A DNA stretch of 64,000 nt, taken from assembly GCA_016177705.1 (NCBI GenBank), contig JACOUT010000010.1, forward strand, positions 186,001 through 250,000. Direction: 5' to 3'. Below the pieces are notes generated by a model. It saw only the letters and a list, made by a program, of their open reading frames with translations, was not told the DNA's origin and made no database searches. Positions 1 to 9,225 of the stretch are shown piece after piece. Within the stretch, counting starts at the first letter, position 1. The number at the start of each line of letters is the position of its first letter. The stretch is from Deltaproteobacteria bacterium. GTDB lineage: Bacteria; Myxococcota; UBA727; VGSZ01. The translations under genes and the position numbers were made by a program.

Positions 1-123
1 GTCGATCTGGCCAGCCAGCGTGGCGCCCTGCGCCTCTAGCCGGCCCTTTATGACCTCGTAGCCGCTCCCCTCGATCGAGGGGGTGCCGCCGGGGGAGTTG
101 CCGGGCTTCGTCGTCGACGCCAT
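1..123 (-). CDS. N-terminus of a probable DNA-repair ATPase (partial)
   Basis: Only the first 41 codons lie in the window; the gene continues beyond base 1. It starts at ATG 123 and reads through 'SGYEVIKGRLEAQG'. That short stretch resembles the conserved N-terminal 'YEVIRxRLxAQ' of the large bacterial 'DNA repair ATPase' family (DUF3686 plus AAA+), which is common in Myxococcota and actinomycetes. It lies 37 nt after the stop of the preceding minus-strand gene, so co-transcription is possible. No catalytic motif is inside the window, so the name is a resemblance only. Confidence 0.5.
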   Translation of the reverse strand, partial: MASTTKPGNSPGGTPSIEGSGYEVIKGRLEAQGATLAGQID

Positions 124-160
124 CGGGTTACGGTGGCCCAGATGGCGCGCTCCTGACAAG

Positions 161-3160
161 TCAGGGAGCGGCGGCCGGCGCCGGCTTCCGCGGGGAGCGG
201 CGGCGTGGTCGGAGCAGCGCGGCGAGCGCCGCGACCAGCACCGCGTCCGCCGTGGCCGCGCTCGAGCAGCCGCAGCCGCCCGGCGCGCCGACCGATGGAT
301 CGGGAACTCCGCCGGGGTCGGGGCGCGCGTCGCCCTCACCTTCGCCCTCACCTTCGCCCTCGCCTTCGCCCTCGCCTTCTCCCTCGCCTTCGCCCTCGCC
401 TTCACCCTCCCCTTCGCCTTCGCCGCCGAGCGTCAGCTCGTCGTCGTCGAGCGCGGAGGCGCAGCCCGGGTCGAAGGGGTAGTCGGTGAGGCCGTCCGCG
501 TCGTTGTCGGCGCTGTCGTTGCACGCGGGCTCGGTGCGCTCGCGCGCGTCACCTGCGTCGGCGCAGCCCGGATCGGCGGGGAAGTCGGTGGCGCCGTCGC
601 CGTCGTTGTCGGCGCCGTCGGCGCACTCGGGCGCACCTGCTTCGCTGTCATCGACGAAGGTGGCGCAGCCGGTGTCGCCCGGGAAGTCGGTGGCGCCGTC
701 GCCGTCGTTGTCGGCGCCGTCCGAGCACTCGGGCACGTCGGTCTCGTCGAGGTCGGCGGCGTCGAGGCAGCCGGGATCGGCCAGGTCGACCAAGGTATCG
801 CCGTCGTTGTCGGTGCCGTCGCTGCACGCGGTGACGCCGCCGACGTCGACCACGGTCACCGCCGCGGACGGGTCGCTCTCGAGCTTGCCGGGCGCGAGCG
901 CGATGGCGCTGACCTGCTGACCGCCGAACAGCGTCGGCACGTCGACGCTGAAGCTGCCGCCGACGTCGGCCACCGCCTCGCCGACCGGGTTGCCGTTGAC
1001 GTAGACCGTCACGGTCGAGCCCGCCTCGGCGGAGCCGCGCACGCGCGAGGCCCCGCCCGCGATCGGCTCCGCCAGCGTCGGCGGCGTGGTCCGCTCCGTC
1101 GCCACCAGCACCTCGGCGAGGCCGGCGCGGGTGTCGACGACGTCGCGGCCAAAGCCGGCGTCGCGCAGCCAGCTTTCGGCGGTGATGGTGTAGGCGCCCG
1201 GTGGCTGGCCCGACGGGACGTCGAGCGAAAAGCCGACGGTGGCGGCGCCGCCCGCGACGATGGTTGGCATGCCGGCGGTGAAGCGCAGCACGCCGCCGGC
1301 CAGCACCGCCGGATCGCCGACGGTGCCGCCGTTGACCGTGGCGCTGCCCGCTGCGTAGGTGAAGCCCGAGGGCACCGACACCTCGAGGCGGCAGCCGGGG
1401 GCGCTGCAGCCGGTGCCGTTGGCGGCGCCGGTGCCGGTGTTCGCGATCGACACCGTGTAGCCGACGCGCGCCGGCGGCGCGGGCACGCTCGCCGGCACCG
1501 CGGTCGCGTCGATGGCGATGACGCTGGTCGGGCTCACGGTGGTGGCGGCGACGACGGTGAAGCCGGGCGCGGGCAGCTCGCTCGAGGTGTAGTTGGCGCG
1601 CGTCACCAGCATGTCGGCCCCGGCGTTCTGCACGGTGAACGATGCCGTCAGCAGGTAGTCGTCACCCGGCTGCAGCGTGCCGATGGTCCACACCACCGCA
1701 TCCTGGCCGGCGGGACAGCCGGTGCCCGCAGCGTCGATGACGCCGCCGTTCGAGGCGCTGACGAACGCGAGGTCGCCGCTGAAGCACTCGCGCACCACCA
1801 CGTTGGTCTGCGGCAAGGTCGACAGGTTCTTGCCCTCGATGACGTAGTCGAGCGTGTCGCCGGGCAGCGCCACCAACTTGTCGACCGCCAGCTCGAAGAA
1901 GTTGTTCAACACCACGCACGAGGGCGCGGGCAGGAAGTAGCGCCAGGTGTTGTCCTTGCCGCCGGAGCTGCCGTCGGCGATGCGCGCCGAGGCGTCGCCG
2001 CCGGTGACCTCGGCGCAGTTGAGGTCGAGGCCGGCGACGGGATCGAGCGGCGTGTCCAACACGCGCAGCGAGATCTCGGCGAAGTACTCCTCGCCGACGA
2101 CCAGCTCGCCGACCGCGAAGCGCACCGCCGTGGTGTAGGGAGCGGTCGGGTTGAGCGGGTCATAGGAGGGCAGGGGGTTGTCGGGCGAGAGCGCGAAGCC
2201 GAGCGGGTCGCCGTTGCCGTTGAGCGCGAGCACGCCCACGCGCGTGGCGTCGCCGGGATCGGCGATGACGCCGTTCACGTCCGGTGCGTTGCCGCGCGCG
2301 CCCGTCTCGGCGCCCGAGGTGGCGATGCGCTGCCACGGGCCCACCTGGCCGAGCGCCGCCACGGTGGTCTCATCCGGCTGCCCGCCGACGGCGCCGCTGT
2401 AGCTCGCCTCGAGGTCGTACCAGGTGTCCGGCCCCGCCACCGCCGAGCCGTAAAAGTCCGGCGTCGCTCCTTGGCCCGACGAGACCACACCGCCGCCGCT
2501 GACGCCGAACGCGTACACCTGGATCGCGTCCCACAGGTTGTGCGCGTACACGGGCGCCCCGGAGACGCCGCTGAGGATCTGCGCGAGGTTGCCGGCGCCC
2601 GTCGGCCGCGGATCGATCAGGACGCCGTTTTGCAGCGACAGGAACTGCTCGCCGGCCACGCTGCCGTCGGGGACGCGCGCGGTCCGCGCGTCGGTGGAGA
2701 AGAAGACGCCGGTGTCGGCGTACAACTGTGACAGCGAGCCCTGCGGCAACACCGCCGGGTCGGGCAGCCCACCCGTGCCGCGCGAGCCGACGCCGTCGGG
2801 CGCGATGCCGCCCCGGTGCGGCGGCACGGTGTTGCCGTCGCGGTCGACGATGCGCGCGCCCACCACCTCGGTGTTGAGCGGGATGTAGTCGGTGACGTAG
2901 CCGCCGAGGCCGCGCGTCGCCCCGTTCGGCACCGGCGTGAACTGGATGATGAAGGTGAGATTGTCGCCCGGGCGCACGGTGGTGTCGCTGCCGCCGGGCA
3001 CCACGCCGGGGCGGCCCTGCGGGTCAATCAGCACCACCGTCTGCCGGCTGATGCGCTTGGCGGTCTGCACCTGCGCCACGCTGTCCGCGCGCGCCGCGAG
3101 CGGGGCGAGCACGACGATGGCGGCGACGGCGACGAGGCGGGCGGGTAGGCGCGTGGTCAT
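161..3160 (-). CDS. DUF11-repeat surface protein with Gly-Glu linker and MYXO-CTERM-like tail
   Basis: A 999-residue secreted protein. A Sec signal peptide (cleavage near ARA-DS, about residue 26) is followed by a large beta-rich region with DUF11-like segments ('VALPGDTLDYVIEGKN' and 'VSIANTGTGAANGTG'). Next come an Ig-like adhesion segment ('VRGSAEAGSTVTVYVNG') and four 'CxDGxDNDGDxxxDxPxDxGC' repeats, an Asp-rich calcium-binding style repeat. A run of Gly-Glu dipeptides leads to 'GGCGCSS', a short hydrophobic helix and 'RPRRR'. That Cys-helix-Arg ending matches the MYXO-CTERM sorting signal of Myxococcota, so surface anchoring is inferred. It starts 10 nt after the VWA protein gene and is probably its operon partner. 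No enzyme motif is seen; a structural or adhesive role is an inference. Confidence 0.85.
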   Translation of the reverse strand: MTTRLPARLVAVAAIVVLAPLAARADSVAQVQTAKRISRQTVVLIDPQGRPGVVPGGSDTTVRPGDNLTFIIQFTPVPNGATRGLGGYVTDYIPLNTEVVGARIVDRDGNTVPPHRGGIAPDGVGSRGTGGLPDPAVLPQGSLSQLYADTGVFFSTDARTARVPDGSVAGEQFLSLQNGVLIDPRPTGAGNLAQILSGVSGAPVYAHNLWDAIQVYAFGVSGGGVVSSGQGATPDFYGSAVAGPDTWYDLEASYSGAVGGQPDETTVAALGQVGPWQRIATSGAETGARGNAPDVNGVIADPGDATRVGVLALNGNGDPLGFALSPDNPLPSYDPLNPTAPYTTAVRFAVGELVVGEEYFAEISLRVLDTPLDPVAGLDLNCAEVTGGDASARIADGSSGGKDNTWRYFLPAPSCVVLNNFFELAVDKLVALPGDTLDYVIEGKNLSTLPQTNVVVRECFSGDLAFVSASNGGVIDAAGTGCPAGQDAVVWTIGTLQPGDDYLLTASFTVQNAGADMLVTRANYTSSELPAPGFTVVAATTVSPTSVIAIDATAVPASVPAPPARVGYTVSIANTGTGAANGTGCSAPGCRLEVSVPSGFTYAAGSATVNGGTVGDPAVLAGGVLRFTAGMPTIVAGGAATVGFSLDVPSGQPPGAYTITAESWLRDAGFGRDVVDTRAGLAEVLVATERTTPPTLAEPIAGGASRVRGSAEAGSTVTVYVNGNPVGEAVADVGGSFSVDVPTLFGGQQVSAIALAPGKLESDPSAAVTVVDVGGVTACSDGTDNDGDTLVDLADPGCLDAADLDETDVPECSDGADNDGDGATDFPGDTGCATFVDDSEAGAPECADGADNDGDGATDFPADPGCADAGDARERTEPACNDSADNDADGLTDYPFDPGCASALDDDELTLGGEGEGEGEGEGEGEGEGEGEGEGEGEGEGEGDARPDPGGVPDPSVGAPGGCGCSSAATADAVLVAALAALLRPRRRSPRKPAPAAAP
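331..426. repeat. Hexanucleotide repeat encoding the Gly-Glu linker of 161-3160
   Basis: Imperfect tandem 6-bp units (ccctcg, ccttcg and ctcacc variants) on the plus strand encode consecutive Gly-Glu pairs on the minus strand. Unit changes are synonymous and length changes would stay in frame. Confidence 0.9.
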
Positions 3161-3170
3161 GGATCCCTCC

Positions 3171-5120
3171 TCAACCCGAGATGGGCGGCAGCTCGATGTC
3201 TTTGGGGACGATGACGAAGACGCGCTTGACGTCCAGCAGGGTGACGAGCCCGCCGAGCACGTGGATCTCGACCTCGAACAAGCGATCGACGGTGGCGCCG
3301 GGCAGGAAGTCGTTTTGCGCCGTCACCTCGAACATCACCGCCGCGCCCACCGTGACGTCGCGGAAGGTGCCGCCGTCGATGGTGGCGCCGGCGGGGGGCG
3401 GCGCCACCGGCGTCACCCCGGTCACGAAATCGGCGCTCGTCGTGTTTGCCGGCAAGAGCGCGCCGGCGTTGTCGGCGTCGCGCCCCGCCAGGCGCGTCGA
3501 GATGTCGAGCGTGCCTTCGGTGGCGAGCCGCGTGATGCCGTCGACGATCAGGCCGCCGAGCCCGCCGCCGTCGGGCGCCACGTCGAACACCAGCGGACAG
3601 ACGCTGCCCACGGGAGCCACGGGCGCGCCCGCCACGCCCGTCAAGCACTGCCCGGCGCCGTTTGGCGGGATGACCGCGCCGGAGTCGATAGCGAAGCGCT
3701 CGAGCTCGTCGCGCGGGTCGTCGGCGTTGCCGGCGTTCTCCAGGCTGTCGACGCCGATCACCTTGGCGCCGATCGCGCCGAGCGCGGCCAGCGCGTCGTC
3801 GTACGTGTGGGCCTCGGCGGCGAAGGGCGCGTACTCCGCGGCGCTGTGCGAGCGCGCGTCGGTGATCTGCACGATCACGGGTAGCGCGTCGGCGCGAAAG
3901 CCGACGCCGCCCGCGCCGCCACTCGAGAACGGCAGCATGCCGAAGGCCGGCACGCCGGCGCCGCTCGCCCACTGGTAGAGCGCCTCGATGCCGGACTCGG
4001 GAGTGTCGAGCCCGCCCGCCGCCAGGCCGAGCGCGTTGACGCCGGCTTCGGCGACCGCGCGGTCCTCGGTGATGGGCTGAATGAGCTGATAGGGCAGGTC
4101 GCCGGCCAGACCGAAGGGATCGAGCGGGAAGTCCTCGAAGCGGCCGACGCCAAAGGCGACGTCGGGGATGGCCGCCTCCACGCCCGGCACCACCGTGCCG
4201 ATCAGCGACGCCTGCAGCTCCGCGATCTCCTCTCCGAACGAGCCGGTGGTGTCCATGGAGAAGAAGATGTCGGCCTTGCGCAGCGAGGTAGCGAAGGTGA
4301 AGCGGCCGGTCTGTGCTGGGCCCTCGAAGGGCAGGATGAAGAAGAAGTCACCCTCGGGGATGTTGCTCTGCGCGTCGTTCGGGTCGCTGCCCGCGACGTG
4401 CTCCACCACGTCGGGCGTGCCGTCGCCGTCGGTGTCGTCGACGAGCGGCGAGGACTCGCAGCGCGCGGTGCCGACGGTGGTGCAGAGATCGACGACGCCG
4501 TTGCCGTTCAGATCCTCGTCGGCGTCCGCCACCAGGTCGTCATCGGAGTCGAGGTCGAGGAAGTCGGGCGCGCGATCGCCGTCGGTGTCGCGCGGCGCGG
4601 TGGCGAGGTCGTCGTCACCGGCCTCGACCGCGTCGGGGATGCCGTCGCCGTCGGAGTCGTCGTCGAGCGGGTTGAGCAGGCCGTCACCGTCGCGATCGAG
4701 CGCGCCCTCGTCGGCGTCCAGGATCAGGTCGCCGTCGCCGTCGAGCTCGAGCGCGTCGGGTATGCCGTCGCCGTCGCGGTCACCGATGGGCTCCTCGGCG
4801 TCGGGCACGCCGTCGCCGTCGGCGTCGGTGTCGAGGTAGTCGGGCGTGCCGTCGCCGTCGGTGTCGGCCGGGTCGGCGCCGCCGGCCTCCACCTCGTCGG
4901 CGATACCGTCGCCGTCGCTGTCGAGGTCGCGCCAGTCGGGGAACTCGTCGCCGTCGGTGTTGCGCTCCTCGGCGCGCCCCTCCACTGCGTCGGTCAGGCC
5001 GTCGCCGTCGGCATCTCCCTGGAACCCCGAACCGTCGCCGTTCGGGTCGCCTCCGCAGTCGCAGGACGGACCCGCGAGCGCGGTGAGCGCTCCCACCACC
5101 ACCCACCGTGGCATACGCAT
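3171..5120 (-). CDS. Secreted thrombospondin-type-3 / von Willebrand A domain protein
   Basis: 649 residues with an N-terminal signal sequence ending in a Cys-rich stretch ('LAGPSCDCGG'). It may be a lipoprotein, but the residues before Cys are not a clean lipobox. About residues 25-220 are Asp-rich thrombospondin-type-3 repeats of the form DxDGDGxxD, typical calcium-binding linkers. A VWA-like domain follows ('ADIFFSMDTTGSFGEEI'), with a MIDAS-like DTTGS motif in place of the usual DxSxS and 'VIVQITDARSHS' as a later strand. The C-terminal third looks like a beta-sandwich. It is the first gene of a minus-strand run leading into the DUF11 protein 10 nt downstream, so the two may form a cell-surface pair. 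Adhesion or matrix binding is inferred from the domains only. Confidence 0.85.
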   Translation of the reverse strand: MRMPRWVVVGALTALAGPSCDCGGDPNGDGSGFQGDADGDGLTDAVEGRAEERNTDGDEFPDWRDLDSDGDGIADEVEAGGADPADTDGDGTPDYLDTDADGDGVPDAEEPIGDRDGDGIPDALELDGDGDLILDADEGALDRDGDGLLNPLDDDSDGDGIPDAVEAGDDDLATAPRDTDGDRAPDFLDLDSDDDLVADADEDLNGNGVVDLCTTVGTARCESSPLVDDTDGDGTPDVVEHVAGSDPNDAQSNIPEGDFFFILPFEGPAQTGRFTFATSLRKADIFFSMDTTGSFGEEIAELQASLIGTVVPGVEAAIPDVAFGVGRFEDFPLDPFGLAGDLPYQLIQPITEDRAVAEAGVNALGLAAGGLDTPESGIEALYQWASGAGVPAFGMLPFSSGGAGGVGFRADALPVIVQITDARSHSAAEYAPFAAEAHTYDDALAALGAIGAKVIGVDSLENAGNADDPRDELERFAIDSGAVIPPNGAGQCLTGVAGAPVAPVGSVCPLVFDVAPDGGGLGGLIVDGITRLATEGTLDISTRLAGRDADNAGALLPANTTSADFVTGVTPVAPPPAGATIDGGTFRDVTVGAAVMFEVTAQNDFLPGATVDRLFEVEIHVLGGLVTLLDVKRVFVIVPKDIELPPISG

Positions 5121-5307
5121 GCGTCGCCCTCCAGGTAGCCCGGTAGCCTACGCGAGAACCCCTCGCGCCTGATCGGCCGGCCGCGCGCTCGGTAGAACGG
5201 CCTCACGAGCCGCCAGCCCGGCGGGCCGTGTCGTCGACAAGCTTGCCTTGGCCGCAGCCGTCCTCCACCATGCTTGCTTCGGCAGGTCGGGGGGTTCGAG
5301 GTCGCTG

Positions 5308-6129
5308 GTGCGTCCACTACGTTTGATCTTCGCAACCCAACAGCCAGCGCTTGCGGACCTCATCGAGCGAGGGCTCGCTCCCTTCGGCATCCAGACGTCG
5401 CGCCACGACAGCTTGCTCGGCCTCTACCCCGCGGTGCTCAAGGAGGAGCCCGACGTGGTTGTGCTCGACGCCGAGCTGCCGCGGCTGGCGCTCGAGGCCG
5501 CGGTCCGTTTCCTGCGCACCAAGGGCGCCTCGCGTCGCCAGCCGATCCTGCTGTTGGTGCCGAGCGGCGACGACGCGCCCGACCCGGGCCTGCTTGTCGC
5601 CTCGTGCCAGGCCGACGATTTCATCGAGCGTACGGCAGAGCACTCGAAGCTGGCGCGCACCATCCGTCGGCTGGCGCGCACCGGCACCAACGCCTTCGAG
5701 GAGGCGACCGACCCGAACATCGCCCGCCTCACCTCGCAATCGGACGGCGCCAAGCCGTCGATCCTGGTGGTCGACGACGACGCCAGCATCGGCCAGCTGC
5801 TCAAGCGCATGCTGGACGCGCGCTACGACGTCAGCGTGGTCGCCGACGGCAAGGCCGCCATCGCAGAGTGCGCGACGCGCGAGTTCGCTGCGGTGTTCTG
5901 CGACCTGATGATGCCGGGCGTGAGCGGCGCGGACGTCTACCGCGCGGTGCGCGTCATGAAGCAGCCGCTGGCCGATCGCTTCATCTTCGTCACCGCGCAC
6001 GCGCTCGACGCCGCCGAGGTCGAGTTCTTCATGGGTCTGTCGAACCACGTGGTGCACAAGCCCTTCAGCCTGCGCGAGATCCTGAGCGTTGCCGGCAAGG
6101 TAGCGCCCATCGCCGCCCCCACCGGCTGA
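5308..6129 (+). CDS. Response regulator with two receiver domains, no output domain
   Basis: I prefer GTG 5308, where the first receiver begins ('RPLRLIFATQQ', 273 residues); an ATG at 5248 would add 20 residues of low-complexity sequence. Residues about 4-125 form a degenerate receiver with the phosphoacceptor position in 'VVVLDAEL' but a poorly conserved C-terminal half. Residues about 150-265 form a canonical receiver: 'ILVVDDD' acidic pocket, 'AVFCDLMMPGVSG' with the phosphoacceptor Asp, 'FVTAHA' and 'HKPFS' with the conserved Lys. No DNA-binding or enzymatic output domain follows, so the protein probably acts by protein-protein contact or phosphotransfer. No kinase lies next to it; the nearest is the broken one at 9226-9891. 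Confidence 0.85.
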   Translation: MRPLRLIFATQQPALADLIERGLAPFGIQTSRHDSLLGLYPAVLKEEPDVVVLDAELPRLALEAAVRFLRTKGASRRQPILLLVPSGDDAPDPGLLVASCQADDFIERTAEHSKLARTIRRLARTGTNAFEEATDPNIARLTSQSDGAKPSILVVDDDASIGQLLKRMLDARYDVSVVADGKAAIAECATREFAAVFCDLMMPGVSGADVYRAVRVMKQPLADRFIFVTAHALDAAEVEFFMGLSNHVVHKPFSLREILSVAGKVAPIAAPTG

Positions 6130-6220
6130 TCGCGGCGGGCCGCGCTCGGCCATCGAACCGATGCCGGGGTCCGCCGAGGGGCCGAGCGGGCGCGCGCGGG
6201 CGCCCCGGTACGGTCGCCAC

Positions 6221-8629
6221 ATGCACCACCTTCGGTCCGCCGCCGTTTCTCTGCTCGTGCTCGCGGCCTGCGTCCACGAGGTCGACCGCTCGACTCAAGG
6301 TGACGGCGCCGCCGTCTTCCTCGGTGAGGGCGACGGGCTGAACGACCAGCTCAGCCGCGGTGATGACGACGGCTTCCTGCGCACGCCGCTCGTACCCGTG
6401 CCGGCGCACATCTCGCGAGTCGGCGTGCGCTTCGACGCCGTCGGTCCGGTGGCGGTCGAGGTGCGCGTCTCCGCCGATGAGGGCGCGAGCTTCAGCGACT
6501 GGCAGCCGACCACGCTCACCTTCAGCGAGCCACCCGCCAACAACGCCTACGCCGACGTCGCCGACGCGATCGACGCCGCCGGCGCGCCCGCCAGCCACGT
6601 GCAGCTGCGCTTCATGGCGCCGGTCGAGAGCGCGCTGTCGTTCCTGGCCGTCGACGCCTTCGACCTCGAGGCGCAGCGCGACGACGGCGCGACGGACAAC
6701 AGCGCCGCGCAGGCGCTCGCGGCCGACGGCATCGCGGTGCCGCGCGCGCAGTGGGGCGCTCGCTCGCGCAACTGCAACTCGTCGCACAGCCCCGAGCGCC
6801 TCACCATCCATCACACGGAGACGCCGAACGCGGACCAGCTCTCGACGTCGGCGCGCCTGCGTCAGATCCAGAACTACCACATCGACGTGCGCGGCTGGTG
6901 CGACATCGGCTACCACTTCCTCGTCGGCAAGGACGGCAACGTCTACGCCGGCCGCGCCGAGGACGAACGCGGCGCGCACGCGGCGGGCAACAACACCGAC
7001 AACGTCGGCATCGCCTTCGTCGGCACCTACCACGGCGGCGCGCCGAGCGCGCCCATGCTGAGCGCCGCGGCGCGCATCATGGCGGCGCTCGCCGACGAGT
7101 GGGGCATCGCGCTGTCGCGCAGCAGCGTGAAGAGCCACCGCGAGCTCGGCGACACCGACTGTCCGGGCAACGCGCTGCAGGGACGCCTCGACGCGTTGAT
7201 CGCCGAGGCGCGCGCCGGCGTGCCCCAATCACCGCCGAGCACGCCACCGCCGAGCACGCCACCGCCGAGCACGCCACCGCCGAGCACGCCGCCGACGTAC
7301 GGTGATCCCTGGGCGGGCCTCTCCCAGGGCAGCGCGCAGATCCCGCGCGCCGGTCTGTCGAACCCGACGCTGGAAAACACGCTCGGCCTCTCGACCGAGC
7401 CCTACGGCAGCACCACCAGTATCGACGGCCAGCAGTGGGTGCAGGGCAGGGTGAGCTGGTTTGGCGGCCCCGACGATGGCGGCGTCAGCAGCACCGAGAC
7501 CGGCAGCGTCACCAACGAGCGGCTGCGCGACTTGAACGATCCGGTGGGCGCCCCTGCCAGCACCATCGCGTCGCGCCCCGAGGACTTCTACTTCGTCGCC
7601 ATGCGCTGGAACTTCTCGGCGACCTCGCGCACCACCTGGCGCGAGCTGCGCCTACTCGTGAAGAACCCGGCCAACGGCCACGCGGTGGTGGTGCGCCCCG
7701 TCGACTGGGGCCCGAACACCTCCACACGCCGCATCGTCGACGTCTCGCCGCAGACCATCGCCGACCTCGGCGCCGACACCGACGACACCGTGCTGGTGGC
7801 GTTCGCGGCACCAGGCACGCCGCTCGGCCTGGTGACGACGTCGAGCACGCCGCCCGTCGATCCGCCCGTTGATCCGCCCGTTGATCCGCCGACCGACCCG
7901 CCGACCACCCCGCCCGGCAGCCACGTCATCCCCGTCGGTGCCACCTGGCAGTGGCAGCTCAGCGGCACGCTCGAGACCGACGTGGACGTCGACGTGTTCG
8001 ACCTCGACCTGTTCGACGTCTCGTCGTCGACCATCGCCGCGCTCAAGGCGCAGGGCAAGACCGTCGTCTGCTACTTCAGCGCCGGCACCTGGGAGAGCTG
8101 GCGCCCCGACGAGGCCGAGCTGCCGGCGTCAACGCGCGGCACCAGCCTCGATCCGCCGTTCTCGGACGAGCTCTGGCTCGACACCAGGAGCAGCGCCGTG
8201 CGCGAGGTGATGCGCGCGCGCCTCGACCTGGCCGCGCAGAAGGGCTGCGACGCCGTCGAGCCTGACAACGTCGACGGCTACACCAACCAGCCGGGCTTCC
8301 CGCTCACGGCGGCGACACAGCTCGACTTCAACCGCTTCCTGGCGAGCGAGGCGCACGCGCGCGGGCTCGGCGTCGGCCTCAAGAACGACACCGACCAGCT
8401 CGCGGAGCTGGTGGGCCACTTCGACTGGGCGCTCAACGAGGGGTGCGTGGCCAACGACGAGTGCGGCGTCTACACCGACACCTTCATCGCCGCGGGCAAG
8501 GCGGTGCTGCACGCGGAGTACGCGGCGGCGAGCCAGCTCGCGAGCGTGTGCGCCGTGACGCGGCCGTTGCAGCTCTCGACCATCGTCAAGGACGTGATGC
8601 TCGGCGCCGAGCGCTGGGCGTGTCCGTAG
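6221..8629 (+). CDS. Lipoprotein: PGRP-type peptidoglycan amidase fused to GH114-like glycosidase
   Basis: ATG 6221 gives a clean lipoprotein signal ('LLVLAAC', Cys17), so an earlier in-frame ATG at 6161 is rejected. Domains in order: an N-terminal beta-sandwich-like region; an N-acetylmuramoyl-L-alanine amidase/PGRP domain (about residues 165-325) with Zn-ligand motifs 'LTIHHTETPN', 'KSHREL' and 'DTDCPG'; a 'PPSTPPPST' linker encoded by a short tandem repeat near 7231-7290; an unrecognised middle domain; a 'VDPPVDPPVDPP' linker; and a C-terminal GH114-like domain ('VVCYFSAGTWESWRPD', 'CDAVEPDNVDGY', 'GVGLKNDTDQ', 'FDWALNEGC'). GH114 enzymes are endo-alpha-1,4-polygalactosaminidase type. Expected location is periplasmic or outer-membrane, with amide cleavage in peptidoglycan and hydrolysis of an aminosugar polymer. 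The fusion is unusual; both active sites look intact. Confidence 0.88.
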   Translation: MHHLRSAAVSLLVLAACVHEVDRSTQGDGAAVFLGEGDGLNDQLSRGDDDGFLRTPLVPVPAHISRVGVRFDAVGPVAVEVRVSADEGASFSDWQPTTLTFSEPPANNAYADVADAIDAAGAPASHVQLRFMAPVESALSFLAVDAFDLEAQRDDGATDNSAAQALAADGIAVPRAQWGARSRNCNSSHSPERLTIHHTETPNADQLSTSARLRQIQNYHIDVRGWCDIGYHFLVGKDGNVYAGRAEDERGAHAAGNNTDNVGIAFVGTYHGGAPSAPMLSAAARIMAALADEWGIALSRSSVKSHRELGDTDCPGNALQGRLDALIAEARAGVPQSPPSTPPPSTPPPSTPPPSTPPTYGDPWAGLSQGSAQIPRAGLSNPTLENTLGLSTEPYGSTTSIDGQQWVQGRVSWFGGPDDGGVSSTETGSVTNERLRDLNDPVGAPASTIASRPEDFYFVAMRWNFSATSRTTWRELRLLVKNPANGHAVVVRPVDWGPNTSTRRIVDVSPQTIADLGADTDDTVLVAFAAPGTPLGLVTTSSTPPVDPPVDPPVDPPTDPPTTPPGSHVIPVGATWQWQLSGTLETDVDVDVFDLDLFDVSSSTIAALKAQGKTVVCYFSAGTWESWRPDEAELPASTRGTSLDPPFSDELWLDTRSSAVREVMRARLDLAAQKGCDAVEPDNVDGYTNQPGFPLTAATQLDFNRFLASEAHARGLGVGLKNDTDQLAELVGHFDWALNEGCVANDECGVYTDTFIAAGKAVLHAEYAAASQLASVCAVTRPLQLSTIVKDVMLGAERWACP

Positions 8630-8728
8630 TGCCCGCGCCGCGAAGGCGCGGCGAGTGCTCGCGGGCGGTGGCGCGGCCGCGCGGAAGACCTGACCTCAGC
8701 GGGCTCGATTGCTACACCCCGTTCGCTC

Positions 8729-9196
8729 ATGCCGCGGTCCACCATCGCCCTCGCGCTTCTCTCCTTGACGCTCGGCTGTGCCACGTCGAGCGGCGCGCCA
8801 CCCGCCGACGCGCCGACCGCGCCCACCCACGTCGTCACGGCGGAGGAGCAGGCGGCGTTCCTCGCTGCCAAGGCGGTGTTCACGGCGCGGTGCCTGGCGT
8901 GTCACTCGAGGACCGGCGCCAGGCGCGGCCCGCGCGCGCTCCGCCACCTCGACATGACGAGCTACCCGTTCGCGGGGCGCCACGCCGCACAGGCGGGCGC
9001 AGCCGTGCGTGAGGCGCTGACCGGCAAGAAGCCATCGATGCCCAAGGGCAAGCCCGGCAGCCTGACGGCGGAGGAGCTCGCGCTGCTGCTGGCGTGGGCA
9101 GACGCGTTCGATCGCGGCCCGGCAGCGCCTTCGATGAAACCCGCCGAGCGAGCCGATGCTCCTCCGCTCGATGCCGGACCGGGGAGCGGTGGGTGA
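8729..9196 (+). CDS. Small cytochrome c-like lipoprotein
   Basis: 155 residues. A lipobox 'LTLGC' puts the lipidated Cys at residue 17. One haem-attachment motif, CLACH, lies at about residues 55-59, and a candidate distal Met ligand lies in 'KKPSMPKG'. The pattern 'FTARCLACH' with a later 'LTAEELALLLAWAD' helix is typical of class I cytochrome c domains such as those ending cytochrome c552-like lipoproteins. It is therefore probably a monohaem electron carrier in the periplasm. Its stop lies 29 nt from that of the convergent kinase remnant. No redox partner is adjacent. Confidence 0.8.
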   Translation: MPRSTIALALLSLTLGCATSSGAPPADAPTAPTHVVTAEEQAAFLAAKAVFTARCLACHSRTGARRGPRALRHLDMTSYPFAGRHAAQAGAAVREALTGKKPSMPKGKPGSLTAEELALLLAWADAFDRGPAAPSMKPAERADAPPLDAGPGSGG

Positions 9197-9225
9197 GGGC
9201 ACTGCGCGGGTCGGGCTGTGCGGGA

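Noticed and set aside
83..2731. Long plus-strand reading frame opposite the DUF11 protein
   Set aside because: It has Arg/Ala/Gly/Val-rich low-complexity sequence with no domains and mirrors the opposite strand; the minus-strand frame has signal peptide, repeats and anchor.
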